DNA from: Caenorhabditis remanei
Lineage: Eukaryota; Nematoda; Chromadorea; Rhabditida; Rhabditidae
DNA length: 64,000 bases
Direction: 5' to 3'
Assembly: GCF_010183535.1 (NCBI RefSeq)
Contig: NC_071332.1
Location: forward strand, 17,484,001-17,548,000
This document shows, one piece after another, positions 32,213-44,754 of this stretch. Position numbers and translations under genes: made by a program. Each line of letters starts with the position of its first letter. The first letter of the stretch is position 1. The notes under the pieces are model-generated. The model worked only from the letters and a program-made list of their open reading frames with translations. It made no database searches and was not told the DNA's origin.

Positions 32213-35200
32213 ATGTCAGATAATAAAATGTTGGAAGAGTGCCACCAATGGGTTCAATTGTTCTTGAAGGATTTCGGGTCAGTCACAACTTTAAAAGCAC
32301 GGAATATTTAATGAAATCCTAAAATTTCCAGCCCTGACGACATATTTTTCGACGCCGAACTCGAGTATAGCGATGGAAGTTTGAAATGGGACAAACATGG
32401 AACTATTCAACACTATAACCAGCTCATTGCCCATCGGTCCTTGAATATTTATTCAGATCCATGGCCATTTCATGCGTGGCAAGGACCTCTTGGAGACTGT
32501 TGGCTGATTGCTCCGTTGATGACTATAGCTAGAAAACGGGATTTGCTAGAACAGATAATCCCAGAGAATGATTTCTCGGTGAAACATGGATTGTTTCTGG
32601 TTAGGTTGGTTTAAAAACCAATTTGAAAACTAAGAATAGTTTCCAGATTATTCTTCAATGGAGAATGGAATATTGTTGTTGTCGACGGTCATTTTCCTCT
32701 TGATGCATCAGGCGGTTATGAGTTTGCAAGGGTAGTGTGTAGTACAGAGTTATGGCCGTGCCTGATTGAAAAAGCGGTGGCGAAAATGTTGGGTGGTTAT
32801 CATAATTTGATGGGAGGACCTCTGTTCTCTTCGTTTCAATATTTGACAGGTTTGTAGAAGACACGGGCTGGAACGTAACACGTTTGAAAATAAACATTAT
32901 AAACTGAAAAATATACCAAAATGTAGATCTCGGCGAGTTCTACGTTTGTGACCTATTACAGGACGGATAGCTAGTCGGTAATATGCCGCGGGCCGGGTTA
33001 GTATCAAGGCTGTCGAATGGCCGGCCGCGGATTAACGAAACGGTCTGAATTTTTGCACATCGACAAATCTTCTGGTCCTTTACAAGGGCGCCTGAAAAAC
33101 CAAACATTTTCGATGGATGGGAACTCCGGCTATGAAATTGCCCCACGGGTTTTTTGGCAGCCTTGGCTAGAATGGATGTTTTGGTCATTTTTTAAACACT
33201 TTTCCCGGCCTGCGACACATCAACGTCTAGCCATCCGACCCGTAGTAGGTAGATCTCGCCCAGATCTACATTTTGATATACATATTTTTCAAGTCATAGT
33301 GTTGTTTTAAGCGAGTTACGCTTTGGAGTTGTAATTAAGATGTTGGTCCCAGAAAAGAGGATCTATATTGCCTGACACAATCTCAAAGTGTTCTAGGTGC
33401 CAGTTGTCTAAAGATCAATCTAAACAATGAGACCAGTCTCGACATGTTGTGGGAAAAATTGCATGAACTACTGTAAGCCTTTCTGTTTTTTATCGTCTCC
33501 AAAAATTTCTAACAGATCTCTTGGCTACCTAATCTCAATATCTACTTTGCATAAATTCAAAAACGGAGCGGCCACTCAAAATGGTCTAGGACGGTGTCAT
33601 AGTTACTCCCTACTCGATATATGTGTACATGAGGGTCATCGATTGGTTTTAATAGGCGGTACGAATATCCTGAAGTGGAATGGGAAATGGTCAGAGTTGC
33701 CTCCTTATACCGATGAGGTGACTGAAAAATGGAGTGAAAAAAGGAGAAAAATAGTGAATGACCGGTTCTCCTGGATGGAAATTGATGATTTGTATGAGTC
33801 GTTTGATAGAATGATTGTCTGTAAGTATCGAGAAGGTTGGCATGAGCTGAGGACCGGAAAAGGGATATTTCAATTGGGGCAAGACGGACAACCGGAGAAG
33901 TAAGATCAGTGAAATTCTTATTTTCAGATTTTTCTTCTTACTTTCAGAATCCTTCGCATCCATATCAAAAAGCAATGCAAATTGATTATAGAACTTGTAA
34001 ATCAACTTGACCCAAAATTCTGGAAATATGTAAATAAAGTGGTCGGTGTCATCAATATCCACAGAACGACCAGTGACAACCAGATAGGAGATCTTATAGT
34101 GTCGAGCACGGTTGGATTGTACTGGGCTGCATTTGTAGGTTAACAGGATGAATTTAGCGGTTTTTGTCCCGCGGTGGATCTCGGTGGATATTGTATATCT
34201 GTGATTTTTCAGAGATCGCACTATCGATCCGTGGAGAGTGACGAATTCGAGATTGAGCCGGGAGTGTATTTTGTGGTATACAATGTTATGTCTTCACTGT
34301 ATCCACTGGAGTATAGCTGGGTGATTCGAAGGTACATTATAGGTTTTAGCAGAGTTGTCAATCGGGCCATAACTCCCTTCAAACTCACTATTATGAGCTG
34401 AAAAATATACCAAAATGTAGATCTCAGCGAGGTCTATATAGGTGACCTACTACGGGCCGGATGGCTATTTTCGATGAAAACTGAAAAAAAAAGTTTTAAA
34501 AATTGGCTCTTTTTTATGGGATCCGCTACATTTTGGAATCGCGGCATTGAAGTTACCGAAGGGCCTGGGACATATTGGAAAACAATTCAATAGAGGAAAA
34601 AGTTATCTGACCTGTTTTTTGGCAAAATTAAGTTAAACTATTTCTAGTTTTATGGTTGCATAACGCAGTGGTTCCGAAATGTCGCGGATCTTTATTTGAA
34701 GCGGGTGCTTTGGGCCTTCCCGGGCGAGCCATCGGGTCGTTATAGGTCAGGGATATAGATCTCGCCGAGATCTACATTTTGGTACATTTTTGAGCTCATA
34801 ATTTTGCTTTTAAGCGAGTTTGCACACCGGCTCGTTTCTCTTTCTTTCCAATGATGGTTTTAAAATTAAAAGACCGCCTCTTTTGTGTTTCAGCCCCACC
34901 CCCTTGGATCACATCTCCTATGACTTTGTCATGTTTGAGTATGACATGGCTTCACACCAATCTCTTCTGACAATGATGGAACGGCTAGGACAGCAGTCTA
35001 TGACGGAAATTCGTGAGGGGTTATTTGCTCAAGAATACGCGAGGGACAACTTTCTCACCTTAATGCTAGAAAACCATACGGATAAACCAATCGATATTAT
35101 TGTCATTGCGAGAACCAATATGGAACGTGTCCAATCACTTGGAGTGATTACGGAACAACATTGGAATACATGCTTAATAACTAATCCAATCGATTTGTAT

Positions 35201-35448
35201 AAAACAATTCCATCAAGATCCAAGTTTATTTTTGGAAATATATGGACTATTCCTGGACCGATTGAATTGAAAAACGAGGTTATGGAATCTGAAATTAGTT
35301 GCAAATACTGGATTAGGGTATGTTTTAGTTTATAGACGCATTATCAGAATATGAGGATTTTTAGATTCTGGAGGAAGAGATCGAGAATGGAAGAGCCATA
35401 AGATATGAGAAAGTGCCTGGAATTTACAAAGCGGTTCCGATTAGATGA
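32213..35448 (+). CDS. Atypical calpain-like protease B (604 aa)
   Basis: Exons 32213-32277, 32332-32604, 32647-32849, 33397-33472, 33516-33899, 33948-34134, 34213-34331, 34894-35317 and 35365-35448 total 1815 nt. Catalytic Cys78 is in QGPLGDCW, the histidine in GRCHSYSLLD and the asparagine in GGTNILKWNGKWSE. The beta-sandwich word EIEPGVYFVVYNVM is kept. The intron that separates the last two beta regions in A, C and D is absent here (exon 8 runs through). Introns 3 and 7 were lengthened by MITE copies. It seems intact. It shares the A-to-D orientation and spacing, so co-transcription is plausible. Confidence 0.85.
32881..33330. repeat. MITE copy in calpain B intron 3
   Basis: Inverted ends with AACTGAAAAATATACCAAAA and its reverse partner (GATATACATATTTTTCAA-like). 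Same family as 31-1082. Confidence 0.65.
34355..34815. repeat. MITE copy in calpain B intron 7
   Basis: Starts near CATAACTCCCTTCAAACTCA and carries GAGCTGAAAAATATACC; the reversed end is near 34760-34812 (TACATTTTTGAGCTCATAAT). The interior differs from the other copies. Confidence 0.65.
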
Positions 35449-35618
35449 ATTCTGGGAATACTTTTGAATTATAATAAAAATAAGTCTCACTGTTGTGACA
35501 CTGTAACTTCTAATTAGGGTAGTTACTCAATAAAATAATAACTCATAACTTTTCTGGCGTGAACTTACGGTTTTTTCAAAGTCCATCCTCTTTCCACACT
35601 TTCATTTTATACAAGACA

Positions 35619-37913
35619 ATGTCAGTTTATGCTACAATTCTTAGAAATCAAAAAGATAAACAATTGGAGGAGTGCCACGAATGGGTTAACTTGTTTTTGA
35701 AACATTTTGGGTGAGCCACAACTTAACAACGTCATATCTTACAACTTTCCAGCCCGGATGATGTATTTTTTGACGCTGAGTTTGAGATAAGCAATGGGAA
35801 ACTGAAATGGGATGAGCATGAGACAATGCTACATTACAATGCCCTCAAAAATAATGGCCTTCGACCCTTGAGTATTTATACAGATCCATGGCCATTTCAT
35901 GCAAAACAGGGTAATATTGGAGACTGTTGGTTGATTGCTCCCCTCATGACTATTGCTAGAAAACGAAAACTTCTGGAATGGCTTTTCCCTTTAAACAATT
36001 TCTCATTGAAGCATGGATTATTCCTGGTTCGGTTAGTACTATAGAACAAGCAAACAACAATTAAAAATACTAATTTTTTGGATTGTTTTTCAAAGGAGAA
36101 TGGGTTATTGTCGTTGTGGATGGTCATTTCCCTTGCACCGAATCAGGCTTTGATCAATTTGCTAAAATCATTTATACAGAGTTATGGCCGTGTCTGATTG
36201 AAAAAGCGGTGGCGAAAATGTTGGGTGGATACCAAGAACTAGATGGTGGAGGCATGCTTACTTCATTTCAATATCTTACGGGTTGGAAAATATTATTATT
36301 TTTATTTTTGGATTTTGAGACAAAGTTCAGTTCCTTTTCAGGTGCCAGTTGTCTATTGTTTGAATTGAGCAAAGATACGAATCTTGAAATTTTTTGGAAG
36401 AAATTGCGGGAGTTTCAGTAAGTCAAAAGCGCGAGGAATTCATTTGGATGGGTCTCGTAGTGATAATGTTTTAAACCGTACTATGAGATCCATTCCGAAT
36501 AAATTCCATTCACAAATGTTCGCTAACCGATAATAGATCTCTGGGATATTTGATGGCAATTGGATCGATTCCTACGTTCGAGAATGGGGAGATTACTCAG
36601 AATGGTCTTGCAAAACATCATGCTTATTCATTACTCGACACATGTGTTCATGACGGTCATCGACTGGTTATGATCGGATGTCCAAACGATTTTAAATGGA
36701 ATGGAAAGTGGTCGGAGTTACCGCCATACAATGATGACACCACAGAAATGTGGATTGATTGGAGGAAATCCACTGTGAACAAACGCTTCTTCTGGATGGA
36801 AATCGATGACGTGTGCCAGTGGTTCAATAGTCTGAAAGTGTGCAAGTATCGTGAAGGATGGCACGAACTGAGGACTGGTCGGTTTCAACTTGAAATGTTT
36901 TGTCCGCAGAAGTGAGTCTATTGACGTCCAGACAGATGACCTCCAAACTTATTAAAATTTCAGAGTTCTCCGCCTTCGTGTCAAATCTGAATGCAAGTTA
37001 GCAATCGAACTCGTCGATCAGTATGATGACCGGTTTTGGCGTAAATGTCTGGAAGTTGTGGGTCTCATCAATATCCACAAAGCGACCAGTGACAATCAGA
37101 TAGGAGATCTTATAATGTCAAGCACTATCGGATTTTATTGGTCTTCAAAAGTATGGTGTCAGTGTGAAACTGATACTTAGCTGCAATTTTTAGAAATCTC
37201 ATACTCAGCATCGATCCGTAGAGAGTGAAGAGTTTGAGTTGGGCCCGGGATCTTATTTTGTGATCTACACAGTCATTTCCAACATGTATCCAATTGATTA
37301 CGGTTGGGTGATTCGGAGGTCAGTTTCAACTGAAACTCCAACAGAAACCCTTTGTTCAGCCCAACACGTCTTGATCACATCTCCTATGACTCTGTCACTT
37401 TCGAGGATAGAGTGGCATCACATCAATCCCTTCTGAAAATGGTGGAAGCAAGTGGGAATCTTCGAGTTGAAATGCGTCCAGGATTATTTTTGAGAGAGTA
37501 TTCTAAGGATAACTTTCTGATCATGATGGCTGAAAACACTTCTAGAAAACCAATCGATATCAAGTAAGCTGATAACGTATCGCTAAATTTCTACGGTTTC
37601 CCATTTTAGTGTGACTGCAATACCTGAAACACGCGGCGTGGAGTCTAATGGAATTTTGATTGGACGATACTTGAAATACACTCTACCGTATCGTCCTGTT
37701 GGTTACATAACAATTCCGGCTCGATCAAAAGTGGTATTTGGAAGTTTGTGGACTGTTCCTGGTTTGATAAAATTGAAAAGTGAATCGATGGAGCCGGAGA
37801 TTAGTTGTCAATATGAGATAAGAATTCTGGAAGAAGAGATCAAAAATGGAAAAGGGAAGAAGACGAGATACCAGAAAATTGGGGGAAGATACAAAGCGGT
37901 TCCGATCAGATGA
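35619..37913 (+). CDS. Atypical calpain-like protease C (613 aa), with a damaged splice acceptor
   Basis: Exons 35619-35710, 35753-36031, 36082-36281, 36342-36417, 36537-36911, 36964-37150, 37194-37318, 37360-37563 and 37610-37913 total 1842 nt. Cys89 is in QGNIGDCW, the histidine in KHHAYSLLD, and the asparagine in GCPNDFKWNGKWSE. Intron 2 ends TTTTTTGG rather than an AG at 36080-36081. The next AG would remove 14 nt and shift the frame, so normal product needs a GG acceptor. The intron before the C-terminal tail is absent. Otherwise every exon keeps the family phase. It is either a recent splice-site loss or a base error. Confidence 0.75.
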
Positions 37914-37958
37914 ATCGTGTGAATGCAAAAATACAGAAATAGAAAAATGACTTCAATG

Positions 37959-38035
37959 AAATTAACCGTGAACTGATCTATTGATAAAGAAATCTTTTCC
38001 ATTTAGAATCAATCATTTTGTATTAATCGATCACC
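37959..38035 (+). promoter_or_regulatory. Upstream block of calpain D, copy of the gene A block
   Basis: ATTAACCGTGAACTGATC and TTGATAAAG are kept, followed by TTTTCCATTTAG. It lies in the 149-bp gap between C and D, so D may have its own promoter or be trans-spliced. Confidence 0.5.
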
Positions 38036-38062
38036 GTTTGTACTAGAAATCAAGATTATAAT

Positions 38063-41000
38063 ATGCTGGAAGAGTGCCACCAATGGATTCAATTATTTTT
38101 AAAGGATTTCGGGTCGGTCACTACTTTAAGTAATGAAGTCATAAAATTTCCAGCCCTGATGATATATTTTTCGACGCCGAATTTGAGTATAGCAATGGAA
38201 GTTTGAAATGGGATGAGCATGGAACGATCCTGAATTATAATGTGCTCAAGAACAATGGGAAGTATCCATTAACTATTTATAAGGACTCATGGCCAATTCA
38301 TGCGGAACAAGGTCGGATTGGAGACTGTTGGTTGATTGCTACACTGATGACTATCGCGAGAAAACGGAAACTTCTGGAATGTATCATTCCGCAGAATGAT
38401 TTCTCATTGAAACATGGGATATTTTTGGTTAGGTTAGGGTTGTCATTGAAAAAAGTTTATGGTAATACTTTTTAAGATTGTTCATCAAAGGTGAATGGAC
38501 GATAGTCGTAGTGGACGGTCATTTCCCTTGTAGCAAGTCAGATGGAAAACAATTTGCCATGATAACCTATACGGAGTTGTGGTCGTGTCTGATAGAAAAA
38601 GCGTTGGCGAAAATGTTAGGAGGATATCACATGTTGCGAGGAGGACATATGTGTGCTGCGTTTCAATGGTTAACCGGTTTGAGAGAATTATTGAAATTAT
38701 TGAATTTTTTCTACGAGTATTCAGGTGCCAGTATTCTAACTATCAATTTGAACAAGGAGACTAATCTGGGAATGTTATGGGAAAAGTTGAAAGCATTTCA
38801 GTGAGTTTGAATTCAGAAGAAAAACATCCTTCGAATGAAAACTGCCCTTTTGAAACTGGTACAAAACTAACCAGGGATGGACTCAGTTTGAAGTTATGAA
38901 CCGTGACCTGTATCATTGGAAAGCTGAAAAACAAGCTGATTCAAAATGTATATTTACTTTTTGCCCTCGAGGCCTGGTATTCGAGAAAAAAAAATGTTAA
39001 CGTTCTGAAAAATAGAGAGTTATTACCATAGTAATGTTCTGGCATTTTTGCTGAACTTTGACCTTACTTTTCTCAAATATCAGACCTCGTGTGCAAAAAC
39101 TGAATTTATATTTGGAATCAGCGTTTTCTCAGCTTTCCAATGATATACCGTGAAAACTCCTCTATTACAGGGGCGCCTCTATTTTTCAACCTGTTTATTT
39201 GGCTAATTTAAAACCTTTTAGGTCATTAATTTTTAACCAAACCAACATTTTTTCAGACAAACTTACACGAAAACTCCCAAATTTAATAAACTTAAAGTAC
39301 TTTAATAAACTTTAAAAAATAATGGTTGAAAACACACAAAAAATTTCTCTAACAATTTGAGGGTGCGCCTCTATTAGAGGGGCGTTTCTATTACAGTTTT
39401 TACGGTAGGTCACGTCCCATAACTTGGCTTCATGACCTTCCCTAGTACAGTGATTCAAATTAAAGGTTTTGAGCCACTAGATCAGTTGAGTCCAGTTTTC
39501 ACAGCATGAAGAGTTTCAGATCGCTGGGGTACCTGATGGCAACTTTTACTTCGCCTGACAAAGAGATCAAATACGTTTCTCAAAACGGTCTTGGTACTAG
39601 TCATGCTTACTCAATACTCGATACACGTGTCCATGAAGGTCACCGACTGATTTTAATCGGTTGTCCAAATAACCTCACATGGAAAGGCAAATGGTCAGAG
39701 TTGCCTCCTTATAATGATGACGTTACTGAAAAATGGTCTGAATGGATGAAAAAAGCGGTAAAGAAAAGGTTTGCATGGATGGAAATTAACGACTTCTGCC
39801 GATGCTTTCCTCGTGTAAAAATTTGTAAATATCAAGAAAATTGGCATGAGCTGAGAACTGGAAGATTTCAATTTGGACCGTCTTGCCCGCAAGAGTAAGA
39901 ATTACCTGGTCTCATCATTTTTTGAATAAAATCACTTTCCAGGGTTCTACGTTTTAACATCAAGACAAAATGCTCAATAATCATTGAATTGATGGAAAAT
40001 TGTGAAAACTATTTCTGTCGTTATGTAACGTTGAAGCGCAAAAATTAATGCTTTCTCTGAATTTTTTTTTCAGATTTCCGGATTAGTCAACATCCACAAG
40101 GCGATCAATGACAATAAAATTGGGGAGATTGTAGTAGCAAGCAGATTGGAGTTGTTCTGGTGTCCACTGGTATGTTAGGTCAAGAATGGACGTTTCGAAA
40201 CCATACGTTTTGAAACTGAGCCATTTGTAAACCTTGAAATCAGATGTTTCGAAAAATAAGTGATTTTTAAACTTAATCGTTTCTAAACGTACCGTACTTT
40301 GATTTAAAAAATTCCCAGTTTTTAAATTACTTGGTTTCCAAAAGCCTGGCTTCAAAACGTCTCGGAGCCTACACAATGAAGCGAGGCACTAAAAATAGTC
40401 TGTAATTCCAGAAATCACTGTACAGAGCAGTGGAAAGTGATCCATTCGAGTTGGGTCCTGGAGCATATTTTGCTGTTATCACTGTTTTTCAAAAACCTTA
40501 CCCATTGGAATATAGCTGGACAATTCGAAGGTGATTGAAACAATTTATAGTCATTCTATTCCCAATTTTCAGCGCCACTCCAACTGATAGCATCTCCTAT
40601 GACTCTGTAACTTTTGAGCATGACGTGGTATCTCATCAATCGCTTTTGAAAATGGTGGAAAAATTTGGAAAACCTGGGATTCAGTATCGAAAAGGGTTAT
40701 TCCTTCAAAAATACTCCAGGAATAACTTTTTGACAATGAAAGCTGAAAATCAAACCGAAAAACCAATCGATATTATGTAAGCTCAAAACAAAACTCGCCT
40801 CGAGTTCTTTCGTGTATTTTTTCAGCATGTTTGTAAAAAGTGAAGCTCCGCAATACGAAGCATACGGATTAGTTTCGGAACCGTTCTGGAACAAATACAT
40901 AACTTTACCAAAACCATACGTCATCTACACTACGATCCCGCCAAAATCGAAATGTATACTTGGAAACGTGTGGAAGATTCCCGAACCGATGGAATTGAAA

Positions 41001-41447
41001 AACGGTGTTGTGGAGTCTGAAATGAGTTGCACGTACTGGATTAGGGTATGTTCAATCCATGTTTTCAAACCGGACCAGCGCGTAACTCGGTCAAAACTCA
41101 ACATTATGAGCTGAAAAATATACCAAAATGTAGATCTTTGCGAGTTTTATAACCAGCTATGGACCCAGTGGCTAGGTGCCGCGGGCCGGTGGAAAAGTGC
41201 CCTCACATTTACTCCGGCCCGCGGCATATAAGCAACCTTAGTAGATCACAGATATAGAACTCGCTGAGATGTACATTCTGGTATATTTTCAGCTTTGGGT
41301 TTCTACCGAGTTTCGTGCCGGTTTTTTTTGAAAATTGGAAAAATTAGAATTTTTCAGATTTTAGAGGAAGAGATCAAAAGTGGAAGAGCGAAGGAGATGA
41401 GATATGCAAAAAGCTCAGGAATTTACAAAGCAGTTCCTATAAATTGA
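38063..41447 (+). CDS. Atypical calpain-like protease D (596 aa)
   Basis: Eleven exons: 38063-38112, 38154-38432, 38477-38676, 38725-38800, 39520-39894, 39943-40024, 40074-40169, 40412-40530, 40573-40776, 40826-41045 and 41358-41447; 1791 nt. Cys75 is in QGRIGDCW, the histidine in TSHAYSILD, and the asparagine in GCPNNLTWKGKWSE. The ATG used by A and D' (ATGACCGTTTGTACC) is ATCACC here and an in-frame TAG follows, so the start must be the ATGCTGGAAGAG at 38063. Its protein lacks about 11 residues found in D'. Intron 4 holds nested MITEs and intron 10 another. It is the inverted paralogue of 50643-47833. Confidence 0.82.
38870..39446. repeat. MITE with a second MITE inside (calpain D intron 4)
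   Basis: The outer element has inverted ends (ACCAGGGATGG and its reverse near 39436) and subterminal GTTATGAACCGTGACCTG. It is absent from the same intron of D'. The inner element (39146-39407) begins TACCGTGAAAAC and ends GTTTTTACGGTA, with TA at both edges as Tc1/mariner types give. A relative of the outer element lies in the SLC36 intron near 2755-2860. Confidence 0.75.
41075..41315. repeat. MITE copy in calpain D intron 10
   Basis: Has GAGCTGAAAAATATACC at about 41107 and the reverse end near 41280. The same intron of D' has a diverged copy at 47960-48235. Confidence 0.65.
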
Positions 41448-43670
41448 AGTTCAGAAGCATAATTTGAATGATATAGAGAGTTATCAATAAAATTAAGAGT
41501 TTAGTGATGTTGAATTTTTTTTTCATCGAAGGGTGGATGACACGTGAAAAGAATCGGTTTTAGGAGTTACATGAAAGAGATGGTTAATAAATAGGGAAAG
41601 AAATACATAACTGATAATGGACCTATTCTAGTGGTAGCAAAAAACAAAGCAAACAAATACTTTTTAATATAGAAAAAATAGTTTTCTGCACTTTTTGCTA
41701 CCTCGAGAATAGCTCCATTATATGAGGCAAAGTAAAGTAAGTAATTTGTTGGATTTAGTGACAGGAAATGATCGAGATTGTATTTATAAATTCTGCTCTT
41801 ACAAGGGAAGACTTTGGAGGCGCCACTTTCAAACGACCTATAAATTTGGATATAGGTATTTTCGACACCGGGGAATCCATTTCTGCAGTCAAAATCTGCT
41901 AAATGTCTCTGCGAGCCGAGTTATGAGCTCTCAATCTTTTCATGTGGATAAGCTTTTTCGCGTGGAATTCCAAATCGAAAAGTATTAGGTTGGTGCATAA
42001 TTTTCTTTCTTTTTTGAAGGTGTGACTTTGGTTCTCGATCTCTAAGCGGTGATATTGTTTTTCATCCCAAACTTTTTTGCATTTTTATGACCACTTTAGT
42101 GGCTATCACGTAACTTTTCAAGTTGGTGCAAAGACAGTCCGCTCGTGAAAACGATGGCTTTTTCGGTCGCCGACCAAATGCCTATTTTGGAAAGTTTTTT
42201 GATTCTAGTCGCATTGATATCAAAATGCTAAAATGTTTACGAGAAATTAAATGCAGTTTATAGAACAAGACTTTATCTTGTTATCACATTTTAGTTTTTG
42301 GTCAGAACGTTAAAGGCGAAAAAATTATGATCACACGATTGAGAGCAACGAGAAATCAGGGTCCAGCTGGGTTCAATCAGATTACATAAATATTTGAAAG
42401 AACATTTATACAAAACTATTTGTATATGTTAGAGGGTAACATCAGTAACTTATGCCATATAAAATTTATGAAAAAGCCATTTAATTAAGTGATGAAACTT
42501 GGGTGATGTATTTGCTATGATATTTGCGATTTTGAGTAATTTTGAGCAGTAGACCTGGGTGGAGTCTAGGTCTCTTCTCAACGATCCCAAACAAGTCTGA
42601 ATTATTTTGTTACAAATAATCAATAGTAGATACATTGTTCTGAAATTGTGCAAAAGATCTAGTGGATTGACTTAGAAACAGGAGCTGTAGGCTTCATCAA
42701 ACTTAAAAATCACGTGATTGTGATGATATTGACTTCGCGCTTCCAGAGAAATGAGGGAAAGTGCTCAAACATTCCAAACAAAGTAGATTCAGATACATCA
42801 ATGTTTATTCTATCCCATACTAAACATTTCCACCAATTTCCTTAGCTAGCGTTAAAGAAAAATTGAAAATACTCGCACATCCCTAAATTGCTGATCCTCA
42901 CTTTTCTTCCGGGACTGGCACTAAACTATCGTTGCTCAATTCAAATGTCTTTATTATTTTTTCAAACATAACGTTCCTTGCATGTTTCAAATTTGAATAA
43001 ATCACCTTTTCTCATCAACATTTTCTAAGAAAAAAACTGAGACGAAGAATGGTACTGAAAAAGGGTTCCTTATGTGTTTTGATGTGTCTGCGGCTGAGAT
43101 TAGACAGATGACGGACGTCAAGTCACAGGTAAAATCACAATGACTTATAGGTACTAATCAACTATATTTCTTTTCATGTGGGGTATTAGCCTTCAAGAAA
43201 TTTCATGACAAAAATTGTCCAAAAAAAGAAAGAAATTTATGCACCAACCTAATAGTATACGCAAGATATTCTCATTTTTACAACGTACGACCACAGGTAA
43301 ACCGCTGGGGAACATAAATGGAACCGTTCGGTGGCGTATATGCGGCCGATTTGGAATTCCATGTGAACAGGCTAAACCATATGAAAAGTTTGAGAGCTCA
43401 TAACTCGGCTCGCAGAGATATTAAGCAGGTTTTGAATGCAGAAATGGATTTCCCGTTGTCGATAATACCTATAACCAAATTTATAGGTCGTTTGAAAGTG
43501 ACGCCTCCAAAGACTTTCCTTGCTAAAGACAGCTGTGGACGGATTAACCGGAAACACCAATTCAGATGAAGAATTATTCCATAAATAAATCCGTGTACTA
43601 GCCGATATATAAAATCTGATAAAACATCCAATCTTAAGTATTTTTCCTCTCTTTATTTCTACTCGAACCA
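41448..43670. mobile_element. Decayed mariner-type element (41985-43252) between inverted flanks
   Basis: TTAGGTTGGTGCATAA at 41985 and its reverse ending 43252 are mariner terminal inverted repeats, with TA at both flanks. The length of 1268 bp fits an autonomous mariner, but no transposase frame can be read. About 41800-41978 and 43350-43527 are inverted copies of each other around it. Sequence at 41500-41650 resembles that downstream of B1 exon 1 (12050-12185). No gene is seen elsewhere in this stretch. Confidence 0.7.
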
Positions 43671-44754
43671 ATGAAAATCTGTGAAAAGAATCCACCCGAA
43701 AACGATAAATTGCTAGAGGAGTGTAACAAATGGGTCCAGCTGTTTTTGAAAAGTTTAGGGTGAGTGTTTGAGTTCAAGGCGGTTGAAAAATATGAATTTT
43801 CAGACAAAATGACATTTTCTACGACGCAGGATTCAATTGGAGCGATGGAAGTATGGAGTGGGACAAGCATGGAACGATGCTTAATTACCGGAAAATAAAA
43901 AATGATTCCTCTGGTTCATTGACTCTTTATAAGGACACATGGCCATTTCATGCTGAAAAAGGAAATGTTGGAGATTGCGGGTTAATTTCTGCATTGATGA
44001 CAATTGCAAGAAGACAGAAGTTAGTAGTTCTTTCTGAGACAATCTGGTCGAGAATTATTTTCAGATTGTTTTACGATGACAAGTGGAATATGTTAGCTGT
44101 AGATGGCCACTTTCCTTGTGATGAATCAGGCGAGGTGGAGTTTGCATCATTGTGTTATGGTAGACTATGGCCGTCTTTAATTGAGAAAGCCGTGGCAAAG
44201 AGGCGGGGTGGATACCATAAACTAGATGGGACATGCCCGGGTTTGGCGTTTCAATATCTCACAGGTAAGACAGCTAGAAGAGAGGTTAATTGACTCCTCC
44301 TACTTTGACAACAGTGAGGTTTTCTTAAAACAAGTAGAGCGGACTTTTCGACGGAAGAATGTCGGAAATTTCGAAATTTCCGATTTCCGTGGTCTAATTC
44401 TGAGGAATATAAATTGCAGATAAATATTAGTTTTTACAACTGCGGTCCACCGAAATGACCTTCAAAAAATGCTCTTTTTCTCTGAGTCTCTCGATTTCGC
44501 ACACAGTTTTTTTCAGTTTCGGTAGAGCGCGGTTGTATAAAGCATGCCGTACTAATACAGTTCAATATAATTTAAGGTGCCAGTTATGTGAATGTCTCGC
44601 TGAATAAGGATACCGATTTGGACATGCTTTGGAAAAAGTTGGAAGAATTTCAGTCAGTTTTTATGGTCAGTTCTACGAACAACTTTATGTTACAGGTCTT
44701 TTGGATATCTGATGGTAATTGGTACTGATTCAAAACCCAAAAACAAGAAGATAT

